A DNA stretch of 64,000 nucleotides. It comes from Nymphaea colorata. Lineage: Eukaryota; Streptophyta; Magnoliopsida; Nymphaeales; Nymphaeaceae. Every line of letters begins with the position of its first letter. Positions within the stretch are counted from its first letter, which is position 1. Below, one piece after another: positions 9,800 to 21,104 of the stretch. The stretch is from contig NC_045141.1 in assembly GCF_008831285.2 (NCBI RefSeq), positions 21,916,742-21,980,741 on the forward strand, in the 5' to 3' direction. The translations under genes were made by a program, and so were the position numbers. The notes below the pieces were generated by a model. The model did not search any database and was not told the origin of the DNA. It worked only from the letters and a program-made list of their open reading frames with translations.

Positions 9800-11934
9800 A
9801 GTCCAGTTATGAATAATATATAGCTGAAGGCTTCCAAGGAATCGTTCTTCTTTTCTGACTTCTGTTCTCGGAATGTGCGACTCAGAGTCAAATGCATGCA
9901 AAACGAACGCGCGTCTGCAACAACATGGCCGTCACTGTAGCTGAAATGACAAGCAAGCGTAACTTTTCGGACGGCGTATAACAGGGAGGATCAGGTGATG
10001 TCTCTCCTGCACTCGAGCTTGTGAGTGTAATAGTGCATGTTTCATGGTGTGTGTGAGTCCAAACACCTACTCACACTCGTTCATATTCACATTCGAGCGT
10101 GTGTACTTGGGTGTATGTGTGTCAATTTGTGTGTGTGAATGCCTCACATTCTAGTTGTGGCAGAGCTAAAAATTTTAAGAGGATAGATTGTTTTGAAAAT
10201 TTTCAAGAGCATCAATATATATAAACAAGTAAATAATTGAAGACATCCATATAAAAGTAAAAAAAATTTACGATTGGTGGGGGCACACACCTATACCAGC
10301 ACACACGTGACTCAAACATCTCCAACAAATGTATGTCTGTAATGTATGTGTGTTTGTATGTGTCTTTGTTTGTGCAAACATGTCTACGAGGAATTTCCAT
10401 GATTTGATCTAAGAAGGTAACCGGAGGATCCAAACTCAAGCCTGTCTTCTTTGTCATAGAAAAAAAAAAAAAACCCACTCAATATGGGATCTGGCATACT
10501 CGGTTTGGCACTTTATTGGATCCCAGTTGGATATCAAACTCGGATTTGGATTCAGTAATGAAATTACAAGACAGCTTAAGTGAATAGTCAGATAGATATC
10601 AGACTCGTTTACATCTCTAATGAGATCCGTATACAAGGACTTTGGAGACAAAGACACCTTGGTTGCCATTCACCTCGAAGATGAAATAAGGCTGGCTGCG
10701 TCCATCGATGGATTGGGGTATGGGCCGGGACGAAACGGACGGCCATGATGCGTTTAAAGAGATGGTTGCTCCTTCCCCTCAAGAACGCGCCAGCCAACGA
10801 AAGCCAGTTGTCATACGGCAGTGTCCGGATGACATGGTGCGGTCATTTTTCTGGCGAGCGCATTTTCTTCCTTTCCTTTCGTTTTTTTTTTTGTCTCATC
10901 TAAATGTCGAAGGAGGATGCGTGTTAAATTCTCTCTTATTAACGTGAAAGGACTCAATCACCTAACGATACGTGGCATACTGCTACCTGTCATGCTACGT
11001 GTCTCATGTAATTGAAATCTTTCACTAGACTCAAGTTGCCCATATCTAAACTTAGAGTTGTCGAACTTACTCTAAAAAGCTTGACTCATCGCTAGAATTT
11101 AATTTTATACTTTCGAGTTATAAGAACTTGTCTAGTTTAAATTTGTCTCAACTCGTTTATAAATGAGTCGAGCTTGAATTCAAATTTACACTCAAAATGT
11201 TAAATGAGTAGAATTCGAGTTGTAAGAACTCGGCTCATTTAAATTCGAGGGGGCAGTGTAAGGGCCGAGAGGTGGTGGTGAGGAAGAACCACGCCCTAGC
11301 GCTTGTTGGATCCTAAGTAAAAGGTTGAAGGTACGCATTGGCTTGGCATCTTTTAGAAAATATTTTTATTAAAATTATGATAATTTTTTTTTATTGGAAG
11401 CTATGATATTCTCTGAAAATTTCAAGGACAGAGACATATTTTATGAAAATTTATGAAGCGGCCATTTGTGCCCTTTGGAAAAAAAGTCTACCATTCAAAT
11501 TTTCAAATGGCTCTGGCAACCATCCACTCAAGTATACAAAAGACATACCACCTTTCAAGTAACAAGTGTAGTCTAGGTATGAACTCGAGATGCACTGCCT
11601 CTTCAGATGTTAAAAACATTAAAAATTTATATATAAATCTAAAAAAAAAGTTTAATATATATATATATAATTTAAAAAATTCTATTTTGACCCTTATTAA
11701 AATTTTGAAACTATAATTCCTATCCACCACTAGCCCACCCTTGTTGCACTATGCCCCTCGGGGCCCTCTTAGTTCTTCCCTTGAGCTATCTCGTTTGACT
11801 TGAAATTCCTAAGCTTAAAAATCAAATCTTACTGCTACTTTTTTGAAAATAAATGAATTTCAAGGCAGAAGTTGGTTCTAACGTTGATCATTTCAGCTTC
11901 ATTTTTCTTGTCAGTTTGAACATGTCTCAATTCC
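9800..11934. other. Intergenic sequence, degenerate repeats only
   Basis: The stretch contains GT-rich sequence at about 10020-10140, AT-rich DNA and several GAGTCGAGC/AACTCG-rich segments (about 11040-11250). The last resemble the ends of the MITE at 7476, but no element could be delimited. No gene is supported. Confidence 0.4.
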
Positions 11935-11935
11935 A

Positions 11936-12400
11936 GGTATGTAATGACATGAACTAGATTTAAGTTCTTTGCTTGCATAATTGTACCTCAATCAATGAGA
12001 TTAACTTATAATTATATACATAGAATTACAACTGAATGATAGTAATCACACACATATGTTGACACAAACGATATCTAATTCTCTCAATTACATAATTATA
12101 TTTCGTTCAATGAAATTGACTTAATATTATAAGTATAGAACCACAATTGAATTATTATAATCATGTGTGTGCAATAACACAAGTAAGGTTTAAGTCTTTC
12201 ATTTGGACAATTGTACTTTATTCAGTGAGTTACACTTGTAGTTACATGTATACAAACTGCAATTAAATTAAATCACATGCATATAATAACATAAACAAAA
12301 TCTAAGTCTTTTATTTGCATAATTGTATTTTGTTCATTGACATTATCTTGTAATTACATATACAACAATTCTGCTTATAACCACATGTCATTAGGGTTAA
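11936..12400. repeat. Old tandem repeat, about four copies of 112-117 bp
   Basis: A recurring block of the form AAGTCTTT...GCATAATTGTA...CAATGA is seen with copies starting near 11959, 12071, 12188 and 12299, spaced 112, 117 and about 112 bases. Each copy also contains a downstream ACAATTGAATTA-like and an ATCACATG-like segment. The copies are strongly diverged, so the duplication is old. Confidence 0.65.
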
Positions 12401-13098
12401 GCATGAACCCAATTGTCAGTCACAGAAGTTCATGCAGCTTTATTTTACCATCAAACAACCCCGTTAAGATTGTTTGATAACTAATTAGATCCCATGTAGT
12501 CACAAGAGCTTGAGGTTTTGAAATCTGTCAATCCAAATCAGATCCCCTACTCTCTCTCATCTTAAATTACATTAAAAAGTGCCGATAAAATGAAAATGTA
12601 TATCAAAATTTAGGAACAAAAAGTTCCCTAGTTACATTAAAAAGTGGAATGTAAAATAGATTGTATCATTTTTTTAAATATTGCAATTTGAAAACTAACT
12701 TTAAATTGCCATCACACTTACTGCATTGGATTTAATAATGTTTATCCCATCCCACCAAAAGAATGCAGGTCCAACACGGGGGCGAAAATTATCTGCAAGC
12801 TCGAAGTGTCCATGACAAAGCGTACATTGGCTTTCTACATCAAAATATATTAATGTTAAGATAAAGTATGATCAGAAAACTCAGTTTTCAAAACACTGTT
12901 TCAAGCGGACACTGCCCGATTCACTACACTGACATCGGGAGAGCGTCGCCCAGCAGTTCGCGCCATTCACTGAGCCACCATGCATCAGGAGGGCCTGCGA
13001 ATCTGTACTCACCATCAGTTTATTGGTTCAAACTATTAGGCGACTCAACAAGGTGGCCATCTTATCTCAATTCATTATATATATTATATATATTCCTA
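12401..13098. other. Intergenic sequence, nothing recognised
   Basis: AT-rich sequence. The open frame at 12868-13104 has no family features and was not accepted. Confidence 0.5.
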
Positions 13099-13224
13099 CT
13101 TTAAAATTCACCAATCTTTGAATGTACCTATGGAATGGCTGCGAAAGTAAGAACTTAAAAAAGAGAGGAAGAAAGGGAAAAGTGAAGGACAAAAAATTTA
13201 AAAAATGGTTCTTCTTGAACTTAT

Positions 13225-13316
<92 letters not shown>

Positions 13317-13488
13317 CTCTCTTTAAAATTCACGGATCTTTGAATGTTCCTATGGAATGGTTGTGAAAATAAGAGAGCAAAAACAGAGAAAGAAGAGGAA
13401 AAGTGAAAGACAAAAAGTCTAAAAAATGGGTTCAGTTGAATTCATACTCTCTCTCTCTTTCTCGATATATATATATATATATATATAG
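13099..13488. repeat. Tandem duplication, 222-bp offset, each copy ending in (TC)n(TA)n
   Basis: The segment from 13099 (ctttaaaattcac...) recurs from 13321 with about 80-85 percent identity by eye, including the 'tatggaatgg' and 'gacaaaaa' blocks. Each copy ends in a compound microsatellite. The first has a long (TC)n run followed by (TA)n (about 13228-13308). The second has a shorter (CT)n(AT)n (about 13447-13488). Confidence 0.75.
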
Positions 13489-13743
13489 GGACTCCTTTTG
13501 CTGCAAGAATACGGGGAGCTGCTTTTGTACTTAAAAATATAAAAATGTGCCTCCGGGTTGGAAGATGGATCTGCACAAGGGAGACGCCGGTAGCCTGCTT
13601 CGGAACTCTACACTCTTCTACAGTTTTCAACAGTAACTGGTCCATATCCTGTCATATGAGCTGAGAAAAACTGCATGCAGAACGAGCCAAGTTAGCCACC
13701 CTCCATTTCTGATCACCGTCTCTGCGCTTGACCAGGAGCTCAC

Positions 13744-13767
13744 TCAGAGAGAGAGAGAGAGAGAGAG
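13744..13767. repeat. (GA)n microsatellite
   Basis: About twelve GA units in intergenic DNA. Confidence 0.9.
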
Positions 13768-15060
13768 GGGCTGGGCGTTAATGCATGCCGACGGCTACCA
13801 AGGGAAAGGTGGGAGCACATGGGCTGCTACTCCAAAAAACCTGACCTCTCAGAATCACAGAGCCAGTATGCGCCTATTACTCACTGCTGCCATGGGCTTT
13901 GATTTTATTAGTACTAATAATAATATTATTATTATTATTGTGAGGGAAAAGGATGAGTTTTTTTCCAAAATATCATTATCCTCCAGAGTGTACACTGCAT
14001 CGTCAAATTTTTTGCAATCTGCAGATTCTGTACCATGTTTGATTAATTTTGTTTTTTTCTCGTTATTTTTTGGGAACTTCAGCGCACCGCATTGAACTTC
14101 GAGAAGTGCTATCATGATCTCTCTTTTTTCACCTTTTTCTTTATTTTTGGCTTGTCCACAGGTGTCTTTCCTTCATACGTTTTCTTCTTATTTTCCCTCC
14201 CCTGAAAAACTTCATTATTTATTTACAGTTTACTGGTTCTAGATTGTTCTGATATTGCCGCAGTCAATACATACTTTTGCTCACTGTCTTGTGTCCTGCC
14301 GCGCTGCGACCTTTCCCTGTCCATGGTGAAGAAGAGTCGCACTGCTTCAGCCTTCGTAATGGCCAGTTTTCAACAATGGCGTATTCCTCAGAATGTATGA
14401 ATGCCACAGAAGCCAGTTCAGGCTAGCTGGCCAACATGCTAATTTTTCACATCGAGTCCGAACCTTCGTTTTCAAACTTGGCCCACAACAGTGCAATTCA
14501 GACTATGGTTCAGCCTGCATGCATGTGATACTTGACCGGGTTAATTCGATCGAGTACTGCACTGGCTGTAGGCCTAGCCAAGCCCCAGTCTTGCACACTA
14601 GACGCGAGCCCAGAGGGGACCAAGTCAAAGCAATGGCGCAAAGAGGCTGCATATTCATTTAGAACATACTGTGTTTGTAAGAGAGAGCAAAAGAGACGTT
14701 GGTCTTATGTTATTCATGGGGACTTTGCTGATGTATGTTGGTCTCTACATGGTGCCTAGAGTTCTCCCGGAAAATAAAACCAAGAGAATTTTAGGAAAGG
14801 AATATCGTTGATCAGGTTTTCATTTGACCATGGAAAGGGAACATATTCCCTGGTCTTTTCACTAGTTAAAAATCTTCTTACGACATGATTAAGAAACGGA
14901 TTGCATAGTCATAATTTTATTCTCTTCTTCCACTGTCTTTCTGTTTCCCGTGAGAATGACAAACGCATCATGTCTCTAGGTTTTATATGTGCAAAGAAAT
15001 TCAAAATGGTCTCGCTGGAAATGAGTGAAGAAGATAACATCTCCCTCAGATTTGAGGTAC

Positions 15061-15063
<3 letters not shown>
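13768..15063. other. Intergenic sequence, nothing recognised
   Basis: The stretch includes a short ATT-repeat run at about 13916-13939. The open frames at 13781-14095 and 14393-14662 have no domain or splice support and were rejected as genes. Confidence 0.45.

Positions 15064-15092
<29 letters not shown>
15064..15092. repeat. (TC)n microsatellite
   Basis: About fourteen CT units upstream of the bHLH gene. Confidence 0.92.
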
Positions 15093-15591
15093 AGCATATG
15101 GGCAGTGTACCTGCTTATGGATGCTGCTTTGGGTTGCAGCAAGTATTACGCGGAGAGTTTTGTCTTTTGTACTAATTGCAGTCACTTAATAGAAACAGTG
15201 TTGCATGAGCATCTACCTTTTGTGTTTGTCCATTGGCGCCTGGTAGTGTGAGATTGCCACATTCAGGCCCTCCCTACCAAAAAAGAGGGGCCTGACACCA
15301 ACCTTATAAAAATTAATGGAATATGTTTCCATACTTATGAAAGTTTTCCCTTTCCTGAAATAACGAATATATCCCTGAATTTGATGGTACACAGTACAAG
15401 AGGCAGCATGACATTAGATCCACAATGATTGTCTAGAAGCCCACAAACAACAGTGCCCATGACAAGCTTACCCGGTTCCATTTTGAATCCACCCTCCTAA
15501 TTCCCTTTGTTATCTGTTCCTCTAACTTAATATATATACTTTACATTTTATCATTCATGGTTTCATGGCTGACTATTTAGTTCTGTTTTTC

Positions 15592-15597
<6 letters not shown>

Positions 15598-15640
<43 letters not shown>
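15598..15640. repeat. (AT)n microsatellite
   Basis: A run of about twenty AT units, preceded and followed by GT units. Confidence 0.92.
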
Positions 15641-15642
<2 letters not shown>

Positions 15643-15852
15643 GTTTGTGTGTATATATGTATGTGAGCAAAATAAGAAAAATTAGCTTTATGCAGGTGAT
15701 TATAGTATATGGGTTCAGCGCATATGATTCTCTCTGCTTATTCTTCAGTCCTACTTACAAGCTGGGGATGTCAGAGGTTTCCATCTGTAGCTTTTCAATA
15801 AGATATACAGATCTATTATTGATCCTGAAATGGGTCTTCATTGTTATACCTG

Positions 15853-15855
<3 letters not shown>

Positions 15856-15884
<29 letters not shown>
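15856..15884. repeat. (CT)n microsatellite
   Basis: About fourteen CT units, 640 bases upstream of the bHLH start. Confidence 0.92.
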
Positions 15885-15888
<4 letters not shown>

Positions 15889-16264
15889 TGATCTCTGCCT
15901 GTCTCTATCATCCTGAATCCTAAAGGTGTGTGGCCTTTTCCCCGGTCCCGACCGTGGAATTGGTCACGGTGGTAAGTCTAGTAGAAGATTCAGCCGCATT
16001 CCGGTGAGAAGAAGTGGGAACTGAATGAGAAGAACTTGGATATAATCCACCGTATCTTTGGTTAGATGTTTGGTTTTATAATTTCTGTAAAAAAGGTAAA
16101 TGAGTGTTTGGTCCCCTCAGAGCCAGAGTATGGCAGCAAACAGATGAAAGACACAGCAATGTCAGGATCTATGTACCTGGAAAACCAAAACACCTTTTTC
16201 CTTCACTTTTTTGAAGCAGGAAAAAAAAACTCTACTGCCCTCTTTTCCTGGTTTCTCACGTGCA

Positions 16265-16265
<1 letters not shown>

Positions 16266-16317
<52 letters not shown>

Positions 16318-16325
16318 TTCTCTCT
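16266..16325. repeat. (TC)n tract in the bHLH 5' region
   Basis: Sixty bases of nearly pure TC broken by two TTTC interruptions. It lies about 200 bases upstream of the bHLH start codon, so it falls in the promoter or 5' leader. GAGA/CT tracts in this position can bind BPC/BBR GAGA-binding proteins in plants. Such a role here is inference only. Confidence 0.9.
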
Positions 16326-16523
16326 GGTATGGTGATATGGGTTAAAAGCAAGTGAAAAGCTGGGTTTTGGTTCTAAGCACTTACAAGGCTTTTGATTTTT
16401 CCTTCTCACAAGAGGAGCTTATAAGACCCGATCATGTTCTTCCCACCCACCACCACAGCCCCAAGTCTGGCATTGGCTTCTCTCGTTTGTTGAAGGAAGA
16501 AACAGGTCTTCTAAGTCCTTATC

Positions 16524-18408
16524 ATGGCTCTAGAAGCAATTACATCTCGTTACCTCTCCAACTTCAACACCAACGAACTCTCTTCCTCCTCCTCTTCGTT
16601 TGTCGTCGGTCATGAAACCCATGAAACACAAGAAGTAATTGGTTTCTGCTTAAAGGGGAAAGAAGCAGGCAGCTTCCCTGCTTTCCCACATTTTCCATCA
16701 TACGACTTGCCTTCCTACTCATCTTCTGCTGCTTTGTGCCAATCTTCTTCTGCCTTGGCCTCTTCCTTCGGTCCCATGGATGCCAACGATCAACAAAGGC
16801 TGGAGGGCCTGTCTGCAGAGAACCAGAAGAAACGAAGACGGTCCCGGAGCTCAAAGAACAGACAGGATCTGGAGACTCAGAGGATGACGCACATCACCGT
16901 GGAGCGCAACCGCAGGAGGCAGATGAATGAACATCTCGCCATGCTACGTTCTCTCATGCCTGAGTCTTACATTCAGAGGGTGAACTCTTTGTGATACCAA
17001 TGTCAAAATCTTTTTCATGAATAGCTCTCCCGTTGCTTCAATTGCTGCAATTTTCCATTTGCTTCTATCTGTTCTCCATTGGAGCAAATGGGGAGAGTGG
17101 TGCCAAGAACTATTTGAGCTTCTTGGAGCTCCCTCTGCTCCCAGAGAACAGCTTAATGCATTGCTGAAAGTTACTCGGGTGCTCCCTTGGTAGTATACTT
17201 ACCAACCAGTGTCTTTTTGAGACTTGGCAGACAATCTCTTGCTAGACTTTATCATAAATAGGTCGCATTTTCTGAATTTAAATGCAAACCTAATCCACTT
17301 TTCTGGAAACACAGTCATGTTCACATTAAGAATAAATAAATCCCATTTTTTTAGTTTTTATTATGAGCATTTTTGCTTTTGCGCTGGCTATTCAATTAGA
17401 TTACCCTCGTAGACCAGCCTCCAACGTAATCTAGAGAATCAGGAATACAGTAAAATAGTTCAGAATTCAGATTATCCCAAGCCTCTAGATATTATAAGGC
17501 TGCCTTGGATGTGACGTACTTGCTCATTCCTGGCAGAGTCAAATGGAAAAAGAAATTTGCCGTTCTTGTATGGGGTTCCTAGTAGCCCTTATTAATGTCT
17601 TTTTGTTTTGTTTGAAAGCTGCCCACATTGGATGGCACTAGAACTTGTCATACTTAAACCGTAAGCATGTGGGTAGGTGGCCGGACGCGGCTCAACTGCC
17701 TATAATGCCCAGCAAGGCTTGTTGGTCTAAGCGCGTACATCTTTTTACCCTACCAAGTAATTCTTCATGAACTTGGCAGAACCTGTTTATAAGGGAAACT
17801 GGGCGCTGCTGGGTACAGTAAAATTCGAGCGGCCTGGACGAAAGGTAAAAACCAGGACACAAGAAAGAAAGAGGAACAATTGCGTACAAAAATTAAGTAC
17901 ATTCTAGAAGATTAAAGAGAGAGTAATTAATTAATACTACTTAACATAGTAGATTGCAATTTTATGAATACAAGTTTTTAGAGTACAATTCTTATGTTTC
18001 TTTTTTCTCTTTGGGTTGTTCAGGGAGACCAGGCTTCCATCGTAGGTGGTGCTATTGATTTTGTGAAGGAGTTGGAGCAGTTGGTCCAGTCTCTAGAGGT
18101 AGAAAAGAGAGAGAGCGACAAGACGAGGGCCAACCTCTCACAGACGCCCTTCTCCAGATTCTTTACATGCCCACAGTACGCGTTCACCAGCAGGGTGTCT
18201 AAAGATCCCTCGCCGGAGAACCCGCGGGCCTTGGCCGACATCGAAGTCACCATGTCTGAGACACATGCCAACCTCAAGGTCCTGTCCCTCAGGAGGCCCA
18301 AGCAGCTCCTGCAAATGGTGGCTGGGTTGCAGAGCCTCCATCTCACAGTTCTTCACCTCAATGTTACCACCATGGACCCCTTTGTGCTCTACACCTTTAG
18401 TACAAAGG

Positions 18409-18441
<33 letters not shown>

Positions 18442-18762
18442 GCCTTGTCGCTATATTTTGCTTTGGATGAATTTCTCGGCACACTCTCTCTATGTGATAT
18501 TAGTGCAACCGGTTGAGTATTTCTCGAGGATGCTATGATGATGATGATGATATTAAAGAGTATTCTTAATCTTAAGATTCCATTATGAAGCCGTGTGTGA
18601 CTGAAAGAATTGTGTATTGATGGTGGTGAATTGCAGGTTGAAGAAGAATGCAAGCTGAGCAGTGTAGAGGACATCGCTGCAGCTACTTATCAGTTGTTGA
18701 TAATAATCCACGAAGAGGCGGCCATGTCTGGCTTGGACCCCAAACTGGAAAAATATTCTTGA
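16524..18762 (+). CDS. bHLH transcription factor, subgroup Ia (bHLH94/96/67/71-like), three exons
   Basis: Exons are 16524-16979, 18024-18407 and 18637-18762, with phase-0 GT-AG introns, giving 321 residues. The N-terminus starts MALEA, as in bHLH96-like proteins, and is Ser-rich. A basic nuclear-localisation-like stretch (102-112) precedes the bHLH domain (about 117-180). The basic region has H123, E127 and R131, the H-E-R pattern of E-box/G-box binders. Exon 1 ends at SYIQR and exon 2 opens with [11 protein letters not shown], the conserved loop-helix 2 join. The C-terminal part (about 225-321) with VEDIAAA is the ACT-like dimerisation region of this subgroup. Relatives include the stomatal regulators SPCH, MUTE and FAMA. 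This gene is closer to the bHLH94/96 branch, whose roles are less settled. Intron 1 is about 1.04 kb, and intron 2 begins inside a (CT)n run. The call is firm for family and subgroup. Confidence 0.93.
18408..18434. repeat. (CT)n microsatellite forming the 5' end of bHLH intron 2
   Basis: The tract begins at the inferred donor AAG|GTCTCT, so the first 27 intron bases are nearly pure CT. If unspliced, the frame reads about ten Ser/Leu codons and then stops at 18438-18440. Confidence 0.85.
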
Positions 18763-20204
18763 TCTGCCTCCACCCACCCCATTCTAGCTACCCAAAATGA
18801 TCATATGTCTCTACCCCTGTCTGCTGATTCTGTAATTTTTTTTTTCTTTCGTTCATCAGTATATATATTTATACCATGTGATCTGATGTCTTATAACGCT
18901 TCGGTGGGACGTGCCATTTCTATTCTTCATCAATTCGTTTCAAATATTTTAACAAAAAATGCTTGTGACCTGTCGATTCTGTAAACTTTTCGCACCAATT
19001 TTATGCTTGTTTTCTCCCCACGACAAACTTCTTTGAGTTACGGTGGCAGTTTAGTTGTCTCGGAAAGCTCGTTCTGGAACTGATTCTAAGTTAGTACCCT
19101 TTTTTCATTCTAAAACTGAAGCAGGAACTTGAAATAAAATAAAAAAACAAGGTAAAAAAGATTCCCTGATGTTCAAAGATGGGTTGGTTCCTGGCGGCTT
19201 ATAAGTTTATCAACTGTCTCTTTCTCTTTACTCAATCAATAATCTTGTTCTTCTTTTCTTTATGACTTGCTTATTCTTGCACAGAGTCGACCTTGCGCGA
19301 CTGTGACATAGTAGGTCGACTGTATTGATTCGTTCCTAGCAGCTTTAGTGTGTGTTTGTGTGTGTGTGCGTGCACAATTGTGTGTGTAATCAGCATGTTT
19401 CTTAAAACAAGAAAGTAATGGCCCTATTAGAACATGTGTTCGAAGAATACAATGTTCTTATCAAATTTCCACTTAAGAGATCCTCAAATAATTAAAAAAC
19501 ATATCTAAACACAAAACCACTTCAGCATTCATTCTCATTGAGTGCATTAACATATTTTAGACTTTCCATCTTATTGGGTTGTCCATAATTAGTTATATTT
19601 TGGAATGTAAAAATAGGTTTAGACTTAACAGCTCTTGCTAAATCTGCTAAAACATTACAGTTTTTACCAAAAAAAAAAGTGGAAAAGAATTTCAACAAAC
19701 TTGCAAACTGAAATGTCTAGACACAATATATTGGGGGACTCAATTTTGCATAAACTGGTCATTGATGGCGGCATTCAACAATGCCATTTAATACACTAAA
19801 ACTCTTCCCAGTGAACTCCATTTTCTCCTTTATTTAATTGGAGGCTTGATCATAGAGGGAGCAAACAATAATATGAGTCATTATGAGCTTCCAGTCTTAA
19901 TCTTGTCTCCTGAACGGACCTATACCTCAATAACATCAAGTACTGAAGTTGGGCTATGAACAATCTCTTTCAAAAGTGAGTCCTCATTGAATGACAGAAG
20001 GTAAGCACGAGAAGGAGGGACCATCCTCATGGATGACAAGAAATCCTCATGGGTGATAAGAGGAGATCATTTTTTACGCCCCTAGCTAGCAATTACCAGT
20101 CAGAGCCACGAAAAAGCTAAGCCCATGTACCTAACTAGGAGGTTGAACTTAAGACTTCAAGTTGAAGTAGGTCAGGAGTTTTATATTATATTATATATAT
20201 TCAA
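18763..20204. other. Intergenic sequence downstream of the bHLH gene
   Basis: AT-rich DNA, including a GT-rich run at about 19350-19386. No gene, RNA or bounded repeat could be supported. Confidence 0.5.
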
Positions 20205-20475
20205 ATCAGTCAGATACTTCTATAGTAACAGAACACATCTTTTGCAACATTTTTTAACGATACAAAATTTAAAAAAAAAAAAATCATTTGGCCATAGAGG
20301 TAGGTCAAATACTTCGTTAGTAACAAGATATATCTTTTGCAACAGTTTTTAACTATACAAAGTGAAAAAAAAAAAACATACAGATGGTCATTGTTTATTT
20401 TATAGCATTAAAAACCATCGTAAAAGATGTGTCTTATAGCCGTAAAGGCAGCTGGTCATTCAAGTACTTCGTTGC
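20205..20475. mobile_element. Foldback / nested inverted-repeat cluster
   Basis: Two direct copies of a segment like AGTAACA..ACATCTTTTGCAACA.TTTTTAAC (about 20213-20270 and 20308-20362) are followed by an inverted copy (about 20401-20475) containing TTAAAAACCATCGTAAAAGATG and AAGTACTTCG. The layout suggests a terminal-inverted-repeat element whose left end has been duplicated, or one copy nested in another. It has no coding capacity. Confidence 0.5.
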
Positions 20476-20891
20476 AATTTCTTCCTCATTCCAAACTATC
20501 CAATCAATGGTGACTGGCTCTCAAGCCTCGATCGAATGGCCTGATAAGAACTTTTGGAGCAGCTAAACCTGCCTCTTTCAAAAGAAGGGTCAAGGGGCAG
20601 CCCATAAACCGTGCGAATGTGCATCAACTAGATTCATGTGCTAATCAATTTACCTTCTCACTGTACTACCCTTTCACTATAGGGCATGACAAATACGAGC
20701 ACTACCATAAAAAGCTAGAGCTGTTTGTATGTTCACCAGATTTGTTGTCTGTAATAATGGAACTAGCTGTTATTCCAAAGCGATTGCCAAAAGATATATC
20801 GGTAAACCTCTCAAGACTTCGCTCATAATCCTGAGCCATATTAGAAATAGGATATAAAGTACACCAAGAGTACTGCCTTTTCTACATGGGG

Positions 20892-21104
20892 TAAGGGTGG
20901 GCATCGGGTCGGCCTGGCTCGGGCCCGGCCCGGTAAAGGCCAGCCCGGGCCCGGCCAGGGTCTCGGTCTAGCTCGGCCCGTTTAAAAATAAAAAACAAAT
21001 TTTTAATCATAAAATAAAAATTTTAAATATAAAATATATTTATTAATAATAAATATATATTATTAAAAAAAAACTTAAACGGGCCGACCTAATGCCCACC
21101 CCTA
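20892..21104. mobile_element. hAT-like MITE, TAAGGGTGGGCAT ends
   Basis: The left end TAAGGGTGGGCATCGGGTCGGCC and the reverse complement of the right end, TAGGGGTGGGCATTAGGTCGGCC, match at 20 of 23 bases. The ends are GC-rich (CGGGCC repeats) and the core is AT-rich, a common plant hAT-related MITE layout. The flanking octamers acatgggg and gtatggag agree at five of eight positions, so the target duplication is decayed or absent. It is 213 bp and non-coding. Confidence 0.7.
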
